64,000 bases of DNA from Nannochloris sp. 'desiccata' (Eukaryota; Chlorophyta; Trebouxiophyceae; Chlorellales; Chlorellaceae). Within the stretch, counting starts at the first letter, position 1. Each line of letters begins with the position of its first letter. The notes below the pieces were generated by a model that was not told the origin of the DNA, did no database searches, and was given only the letters and a program-made list of their open reading frames with translations. This document shows, one piece after another, positions 57,430 to 64,000 of this stretch. Location of the stretch: NCBI GenBank assembly GCA_019044685.2, contig JAGTXX020000001.1, positions 372,001 through 436,000 on the forward strand, written 5' to 3'. Position numbers and translations under genes: made by a program.

Positions 57430-58418
57430 GGCAGTAGGTAGCGTGTTCCTTAAGAGCCTAGATTACTTGTAAACTCGGAGAAACGGCTGAACTGGGTATA
57501 AAAGTCCGCTTTGAATTGAATGCTAAATTAAAATGCGTTCGAATCTTCGGAAAACAAGAAGTGCCCTGCGCGTCTACTGTTCTATAGTTTCCAATTACAA
57601 GTTCTGATTAGACGAATCAACTGGGTCCGTTGGGTTCACTAGCGCAGCTGAGCTGGGTGCGTATCAACGATTCAAACAGTAAATTTCGAACTAAAATATG
57701 CCACTTTGCACTATTCCCTGTTTAGGAGAACTAAAATAATGTCTAGGATTTATAAAATAGAGACGCAGTGGCCGATACTGCCTTCTTACCTAGTAATCTG
57801 GCCCCATTCTCTTGAAGAGGCCTCGTCCTACGGCGTCCTCGATATTAAGATGACCCACATACACTGTGTGATACAGAAGATATTAGAAAAGCAGCGCAAA
57901 CACAATGCAAAGAAAGACATGAAATGCACAAATGATTGCAAAGGCGTGTTTCGCACTGTCAGCTTAACGATCTCTCCTACCTTTCGTCACTTGTGCCTGC
58001 CGCCTCGAAAAGCCCAGGGGCAAAATGAAGAAAAAATAGCAGAAAGAAACAGCCTAGATGCGCTAAACACTCAGCGCAAGGTCTTCCCGCAGTACTGAGA
58101 GCTGAATTGCGCATTTTTGTTTATGTTATCAGAAGCGGAAATTATCAACCCCTGACTTCTCGTGCCGGCTCATGGCGAAACCGAAAGGCGGTGGCAGAAA
58201 GGCTCAGGGTTAGCGATTTCAAGCAAACGCTGGCGAGGCCCTGCGTCGGTGCAAGTCACCTTTATGCTACTGGCTACTAAGAAAAGAAGTGTATAGTTCC
58301 TGGGGATGAGAGCATGTGAAGTAGAAATATCAAATTGTATTTGGGGCTAATTAAACGATAATTTCCAGACCAAAAGCTTAACCCCGTTAAGAACGCGTGA
58401 AAAGATATTTTCAAAATA
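57430..58418. other. Long intergenic region with possible small ORF
   Basis: A 989-base interval lies between two divergent genes. A plus-strand frame at 57739-58098 (ATG to TGA, 119 codons) is open, with ordinary amino-acid composition but no recognisable domain. It could be a lineage-specific gene or chance. I see no tRNA or repeat. Confidence 0.35.
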
Positions 58419-59747
58419 ATGCTGTCCCTATGGAAATCTCTTAGGGTTTCCTCATCGTTAAAAGCTGATAGATATTTTCATCTTGGTGATCTCAATCAAA
58501 CATCTCGCGATAAACTTTTACCTACAACTTCAACAAGACTACGATCAATGCCCCTAGAAACCCCATTAGTGACACCGTCTTCACAAGCACCAAGCGCTAT
58601 TGCCCTCCAAGAAGCTGTCAGACGAGGAAGAGACCATCTCCTTGGATCACTGCCACCTGTCCGATCTGCACCCACTCCCGCTCCACTCCCTTCTTGTTTA
58701 TCTGCTTTACACGTTGAAGAGCTAGAATACTTTGCTGAAGATCCAGAGAACCCTGCATCTTTACCTTCCCAATGCTGGGTTCCTCTCCGCTTAGTTAAAA
58801 AACAACAAAGCTCTCTGTCTAACCGACTGCCGGTAGTCATCTTCATTCACTGCACTGGCTCGGATAAAAATTCTCAAGCGCTGCGACAAGCTCAATACGC
58901 AGAGCGTGGTTACCTTACCGCAGCGATAGACACTAGATATCATGGTGCCAGGGTCGATCCGAATTTGCCGTATCAACAAGCTATAGTTCAGTCGTGGTTG
59001 AAGGCAACAGCAACGATGTCAGTGGCCGCAAATGGCGGCAGCGTTGGTGGTAATGGTGACAATAAAAAGCCAAATAAAAATAGCATAGAACGTCCTTTTC
59101 TTCTGGATGTAATATGGGATTTACAAAGGCTACTCGATTATTTGGCCAGTCGTGATGACGTTGACCCGCAGCGATTTGGAGCGACTGGGGAAAGTCTAGG
59201 GGGTATGGTAACTTGGCTACTTGCTGCCGCGGACGATCGTGTCGCTGCTGTAGCCCCAATGTGCGGAGTTCAGAATTTCCGTTACGCGGTAGAAAATGAT
59301 TGTTTTCATGCAAGAGTACGATCGATTCCGCATGTGTTTACCCAAGCGGCGAAAGATTTGAGGGGGGCAGAAGGAGCAGGGCAGGTAGATAGAGACGTGG
59401 TAGCAGCAGTGTGGGAAAAAATAATGCCGAGTTTGCTTAGTGACTCTCCTGAAAATGGCTATGATGCTCCAATTTCACTGGGATTAATTGCCCCGAGACC
59501 ATGTCTTGTTTTAACTGGGGAAATAGACGAGAAAGCGCCCTTGAAAGGCGTGGAAATAGTAATGGAAAATGCGAGAAAAGCTTATAAGAAAGCATTAATG
59601 GAGTCAGCTGGAGTGGGATCTGAAGAGGAGACCGAAGCACGGTTAAGATTGTTTGTTGAAGCAGGTGTAGGGCATGAGTTTACTCCCACGATGCATCGTG
59701 AAGTTGAAGAGTTCATGGATAAATGGCTACTACTGAATAAAGAATGA
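58419..59747 (+). CDS. Alpha/beta hydrolase, dienelactone-hydrolase-like
   Basis: A single-exon gene of 442 aa. The core contains the early strand LPVVIFIHCTGSDKNSQ, with the oxyanion-type HCTG, then YLTAAIDTRYHGAR. The nucleophile elbow is GESLGG (Ser near residue 262), the acid is Asp in LTGEIDEKAP, and the catalytic His is in AGVGHEFTP near the C-terminus. The complete triad suggests an active esterase or peptidase of unknown substrate; plants have similar proteins. The N-terminal 60 residues, rich in Ser, Thr, Leu and Arg, may be an organelle presequence, though a later Met (near MPLETP) could be an alternative start. A Gly/Asn-rich insert of about 20 residues (GGSVGGNGDNKKPNKN) lies between core elements. 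Confidence 0.82.
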   Translation: MLSLWKSLRVSSSLKADRYFHLGDLNQTSRDKLLPTTSTRLRSMPLETPLVTPSSQAPSAIALQEAVRRGRDHLLGSLPPVRSAPTPAPLPSCLSALHVEELEYFAEDPENPASLPSQCWVPLRLVKKQQSSLSNRLPVVIFIHCTGSDKNSQALRQAQYAERGYLTAAIDTRYHGARVDPNLPYQQAIVQSWLKATATMSVAANGGSVGGNGDNKKPNKNSIERPFLLDVIWDLQRLLDYLASRDDVDPQRFGATGESLGGMVTWLLAAADDRVAAVAPMCGVQNFRYAVENDCFHARVRSIPHVFTQAAKDLRGAEGAGQVDRDVVAAVWEKIMPSLLSDSPENGYDAPISLGLIAPRPCLVLTGEIDEKAPLKGVEIVMENARKAYKKALMESAGVGSEEETEARLRLFVEAGVGHEFTPTMHREVEEFMDKWLLLNKE

Positions 59748-59938
59748 ATATAATTGAATAAAATATCAAGTGCACTGGATGATTATCACTGCTCTATCGA
59801 TCTGAGTACAAAATTCTATGCATTAAATTTTCTTTACAACCGACATTGCCACGCAGTAAAATCTAAAATACAAAATAAGCAATTAGTGCAACACATTCGA
59901 TAGACATAGAGATATCCTCTGCCTTATAGATACAATCT

Positions 59939-62900
59939 TTAAACAACTCTACATTGCACTGGTGGTTGCTCCTCGCCACCTTCTCCTTCTTCATCTTCAT
60001 CCTCTTCAGCATTCCCGCCAAGAATTCCTTCCCCATGTCCCAAATCCACTCGAACCCTTCTATTCAACTGCCCAAACAATCCAGGTTGCTGTGTCAATAT
60101 CTCAAACAACCTTTCATTCAAACCCCGGATACGACGGACCCCTTCAGTCAAGTTTGTTTGATTCACAGCACAGCAGCTTTCTATTTCATTTGGCGCCAAG
60201 GCCACAGAAGACGGTGACCATAGCTTTATGGTGGCATCAATTCCGCTGGTCGCGATGATAGGTAAATGAGGATGAGGGCGGATACAGTTGACTATATCGT
60301 TGTCACCTAGGAGAGTACGGAGGCAGACTCCACTCGACGCGTCGTACAAATAGATGCGACCGTCATCGCTCCCAGCGGCAACAAAAGAGTCGTCCTGGCC
60401 GAGAAAAACTGCTTCTTTAATGTCCGTTTGGAGGTTGCAGTGGCCAACAAAGCGTTGGAGGTAGGATGAAGAACTTGGAAGCGCACCCCAAAGCCATGAA
60501 GACGGAGAAAATGATGAAGACGGAGGAGAAAAACAGGAGGAAGCGGGTCCAGAATTTTTCCAATACTTATTTTGTTTCAATATGTTTTGATAGTCTTTTT
60601 CTAAACTTTCAGAAAAAGCTGTATCTAATCGATCCAAAAAATTAGATCCATACTCTATCTTATCCGTCTCTTCTATATCTCCTTCATCTTCATCTGAGCA
60701 ATATATACTCTGCTGTTCTTCATCTACTTCCACCGAAGTTTGTGCCGGCGCCGATGGCCCCTCCTCCGCAGCAGCAGCTGCTGCCGCTGCTGTGTTATTA
60801 TTATCACTACTGCTACTCCTCCTCCGATTATATTCACCACTAGGACGAGAACTTCTCCTATGTAAATTCAAACCACGACGTCTTCTTGCCTCTCTAGCCG
60901 CCTCCTTCTCCCGCAGGCTTTCAGCTTTTTCTTGCCGCATCGTCCTCATTTTTTCTTTCAATTTCTTTTCTAAAGCGCAAAGCTCTTCCTCATACTCACA
61001 ATTCAACTCGTCCCTATCACCGTCGCTCTTACTATCACTACCTTGGTAGCAGATGAAGCGGCACAGACGTATAGCAACGGATGTCGACTCGACCAGCCCG
61101 CAATCAAAAAGTGCCTGTGCTCTTCTTAATTGCGCTACTACATTCTCGTAATCGTAGTACACAGCATCTTCTGCATCACGCAACGCTTCTACCTGATCAC
61201 CAATCCAAGCACGTGAGAGGAATACTAACGCTCTGCCTGTTAACAGGACAGGTGACCGAGGAACAATTTTTAGAGCGGCATTGAACTCGTAGAGAGCCTT
61301 CATGTATTCTCTATCATAGAGAGCGAGATTAGCAGTTAATCGATGCATTTCTGCTGCTTCAGGGAGATTGTATGGTCCAATCCCTGATTTTGAGGAAGAA
61401 GAAGAAGAATTTACTCCATTCGTACGGGGCCTTTGCTTCCGTACTTGTGGTGGCAATCGTTGTTTATTAAAATTCCACCCTGCTGGAGAAAGAGAAGCGC
61501 CACCGCCAAAGCTTACATTTGCAGGATTAGCAGCATCACGTGTTTCTATAGTTGCTCCAGCAAATAAATTCGGTGTACTCCACATAAAGGCATGATTTCC
61601 ATGATAGTTAGCTAGCAACTTAGTCCCACTATTGGAAAAAGTGATGTAAGTCGGGTGACTATCTTCCGTTTGGTCTCCGCCGCCGCCGCCACCTAGGTTT
61701 GCAGGGCCTGCAGATATATGTGGCGGCATGAGTTCAGTTACTAATCCAGCTGGAAGGGAGCTATTAGAGCTACTTGCAGCCATCGCAGCATTCTCAAAAG
61801 TGCCAAGAGAAAGCCGCCGCCGGTCATAAATTCTAATATACTTATCAGAAGCTGCTACAGCGAGCTGCATAGGCCGTAGAGGGTTTACAGATAAAGATTT
61901 TAATTCTGCGAGGTTGGTTGTTGCTGTGAATTGATCTTGTTGCGTTCTGGAGAAGGAACGATACACCACTGGGTCACCAGTCGCCATTGCAACGGAGGAG
62001 GCAGCGGCAACATTGTTCAAGTTTTGGTGGTGTTGTTGTTGTTGTTGTTGTTCAAACGAAGATCGTCGAGAAGACCTCTTGAGATCTCCTCGTTTTCTCT
62101 TTTGTACTGCTAGCAGTACATTTCCACATTCAAATCTATTTTGCTGATATGACGGTACTCTCAAATCGTATTGCCTTACAGTACCATCCTCAGAGACAGA
62201 CCAAAAAAGGAAAGCCTCCTCTGGATGAACTTGGATTTCTTTGATTCTACCTCGGTGGCAGTTGAATTGGGTTGTTTGCACATCAGCAATGAGTGAATTA
62301 TCTCTGCTGCCGTCATCACCTTCGCCGTTGGCGTTGGCGTCCTCTCTGCCGTTCTCTGTAGTAATATTGCGTTGGCCTTGGCGAGGAGGGGTTGCTTCTC
62401 TTCCAGGAAACCAGTGTGCTCTATCACCAAGTTGTGTAGGTCTTTGAGAAGACGGCCCCAGGTTTCTAGAATTAGAAAAGGGGGTGGCATCGATGGTGTG
62501 CAGCTGGACTGAATGATCCATAGCCCCTGTTGCTAGCTTAGAAGAGCCACTCTGTGGTATAAACTGCAGCCCAAATATGTTCGCATGATGCCCTGTTGGA
62601 ATAACGAGGGATTGAGAGTCGTGAAAAGAGGGGAAAGCAGGCCACAGACGAACGTCTGTGTCATCTCCCGCGGAGGCTAAGATGTCGCCTGCCTCGTTCC
62701 AAACTAAGCGGTTCACGCAGCCTGAATGGCCAGTGAGAGGGTCGTCAGGGAAAATTCTACTAACGGTAGATTCGTTCCAGCATAAGGCTCGCTCCTGGGA
62801 AGAGGGAAAAGGAGAATTCTCACTTCCACTATGAGATCACAATGCAATTTATTAAAAAGGAGAAATGTTACATAGGGAGGATGCACCGGAAAATTTGGAC

Positions 62901-62982
62901 TTACGGTGTTATTTCTATGCGATAGTTGACGTGATTGAAGGGCATGCAATAGCCCTGGAGGGTGTCGAAGTGGCGAATCCAT
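59939..62982 (-). CDS. WDTC1-like WD40-TPR protein, CUL4-DDB1 substrate receptor
   Basis: Exons complement of 62905-62982 and 59939-62794 join in phase 0, giving 977 aa. The order is WD40 repeats, a TPR block, then WD40 repeats, the layout of WDTC1/DCAF9. N-terminal repeats include GHSGCVNRLVWNEAGDILAS followed by DDTDVRLW, and TGHHANIFGLQF. The TPR block (about residues 470-560) reads LTANLALYDREYMKALYEFN, LLTGRALVFLSRAW and NVVAQLRRAQALFDCG. The final blades include SDDGRIYLYDASSG and SGIDATIKLWSP. WDTC1 binds DDB1 and directs a CUL4 ubiquitin ligase. The protein is about 300 residues longer than human WDTC1, through Gln-, Asn/Ser- and Ala-rich inserts, a Glu/Arg-rich coiled-coil segment after the TPRs (KEKMRTMRQEKAESLREKEA) and an acidic tail. 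Confidence 0.85.
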
Positions 62983-63264
62983 TTCCAGATTCAAATTCTA
63001 ATTCAGCAGCTTATTTATTGCGTTGGGCAAATGGGTGCTGATTCACTAGACTGGGAATGAAATCCTGATACTGTAATTGGTGCAATTAATACCTCTAGAA
63101 TCAAAATATGAAAAACTTCGAGACCAATCTCGGGTCTCCAAATATTTTTTTCAAATATCAAAGTTGGACAGATTTTTGAATTTATAGTAGGGATGGTAGG
63201 ATTTACTTCGCAGTTGTTTTTACCCGAATAAAATTAATAAATTCTTGGCACGATTATAAACAAG

Positions 63265-64000
63265 ATGCTGAAGTCTGCAAGCACAAAGGCAGCCAAATTG
63301 CTTGCATTGAGCTCAAAATCTTCACATGGCTTGGAAGCTCTGTTCACCCTTAACAAAAGTTCCGGACGCGGAATTGCCTCTCTTAGCTCGCACATATTTC
63401 AGGAACGCGCATTTGGAGGCATGCATGCCTCCGTTTCTCCAGATACCAAGGTAATTCGTCAAATCGTCTTCAGATGGCAACTACCCAAACCACATACAGC
63501 CGCATCTCTTGTAGCTTTAAGTCAGCTTAACCCCAACGTAAATGCTTTTTGATAGAGCATTAAAACTGTTCACGCTGTTATGATTACGTAATCTCACCCT
63601 CAGCCACACACTGTTCAACTTTTGCAGGTTCCCATGCACCATCGCTCCTTTGCTGCCCAACCAGCCCTTTGCCCTCCTGAAGACGAAGTCGCCCCTGGCG
63701 TTGCTGCCCACCCAGGCATCCAATCAGATATCCAACAGAACAATGGTGTAGGTGACAAATGCCTTGAGTTTGGCCCGGTTCAACCACACTACCCTTCGAA
63801 AGAATATCTTGAGAATATACGCCCGCAACATCGACAACCAAAAACTTTTGCTGATTATACTGGGTACTATGGCGTTCAAATCTTACGTAGAAGCTTTGAT
63901 TTGGTTACTGGCTATGGACCCAATATGAACTCTACCAAATGGCTGACTAGATTCCTTTTCCTTGGTACGTGCTTTTTTCCCATATTGCCAGCCGATGTCA
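63265..64000 (+). CDS. AOX: Mitochondrial alternative oxidase, 5' part
   Basis: Exons 63265-63450 and 63628-63964 (phase 0 between them) are complete; a further intron begins with GTACGT at 63965 and the rest lies beyond the window. About 174 residues are visible. AOX is a di-iron ubiquinol oxidase of the inner mitochondrial membrane that bypasses complexes III and IV. The first 60 residues are Ser/Lys/Ala-rich with little acid, a mitochondrial presequence. The visible core, FADYTGYYGVQILRRSFDLV, then TGYGPN and KWLTRFLFL, matches the region just before the first iron-ligand Glu; the exon ends with the first base of that expected Glu codon (LFLE). The regulatory Cys of plant AOX is not evident in the visible part; CPPEDE and DKCLEFG hold the only Cys residues. 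Confidence 0.88.

Noticed and set aside
57535..57550. GTTCGAATC, resembling a tRNA B box
   Set aside because: The flanks cannot form a T arm or acceptor stem, and no A box lies at the right distance.

Overview
This is a gene-dense stretch of a eukaryotic nuclear genome, most likely from a photosynthetic alga. The protein-coding genes carry 25 spliceosomal introns that I could place. All are GT..AG, 73-212 nt long, and 17 of 25 are phase 0. Several proteins point to a plastid-bearing cell: IspF of the MEP pathway with a Ser/Thr/Arg-rich transit-like N-terminus, a bacterial-type phosphoenolpyruvate carboxylase ending in RNTG, and apparently plastid-targeted M48 peptidase, spermidine-synthase-like and membrane proteins. 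The leaders lack an obvious secretory signal peptide, so a primary plastid (green lineage) fits best. This assignment is inference; no rRNA or organellar marker is present.

Layout. 1-7.0 kb: the 5' end of a cold-shock-domain protein gene, two tandem PL14-like polysaccharide lyase genes, a divergent M48 peptidase/ispF pair, and a membrane RING-H2 ubiquitin ligase. 7.1-16.4 kb: a very large RME-8/GRV2 endosomal DnaJ protein (3 exons, 3032 aa). 16.6-27.1 kb: a gamma-tubulin complex component, an F-box/WD40 protein, a PP2C phosphatase and a five-exon beta-tubulin. 27.7-32.5 kb: a polytopic membrane, PH-like, tyrosine-kinase-like kinase. 32.5-37.7 kb: a GC-motif/T-tract island, a TMEM53-type hydrolase, a mitochondrial rhomboid protease, a complete-ended 663-bp hAT transposon remnant, and the KEOPS subunit CGI121. 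38-49.3 kb: an OSCA/CSC1-like channel, tripeptidyl peptidase II, a spermidine-synthase-like enzyme and a DUF4864-like protein. 49.6-64 kb: PEP carboxylase, APC6/CDC16, a plastid membrane protein, an alpha/beta hydrolase, a WDTC1-like CUL4 adaptor, and the 5' part of alternative oxidase.

The genes are mostly housekeeping and unrelated in pathway, as expected for a eukaryote. Recurrent themes are cytoskeleton/cell cycle (beta-tubulin, GCP, APC6), ubiquitin ligase components (RING, F-box, WDTC1-like, APC6), membrane traffic (RME-8), proteolysis (M48, rhomboid, TPP2) and carbon/energy metabolism (PEPC, AOX, IspF). Neighbours are often divergent with short shared upstream regions. Many proteins carry long low-complexity Ser/Ala/Gly/Gln inserts, some from pure triplet microsatellites.

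I found no tRNA, rRNA, CRISPR array or operon. The best candidates for new biology are the multi-TM/PH-like/TKL kinase, the two PL14-like lyases without signal peptides, and the hAT remnant that keeps only its dimerisation domain.
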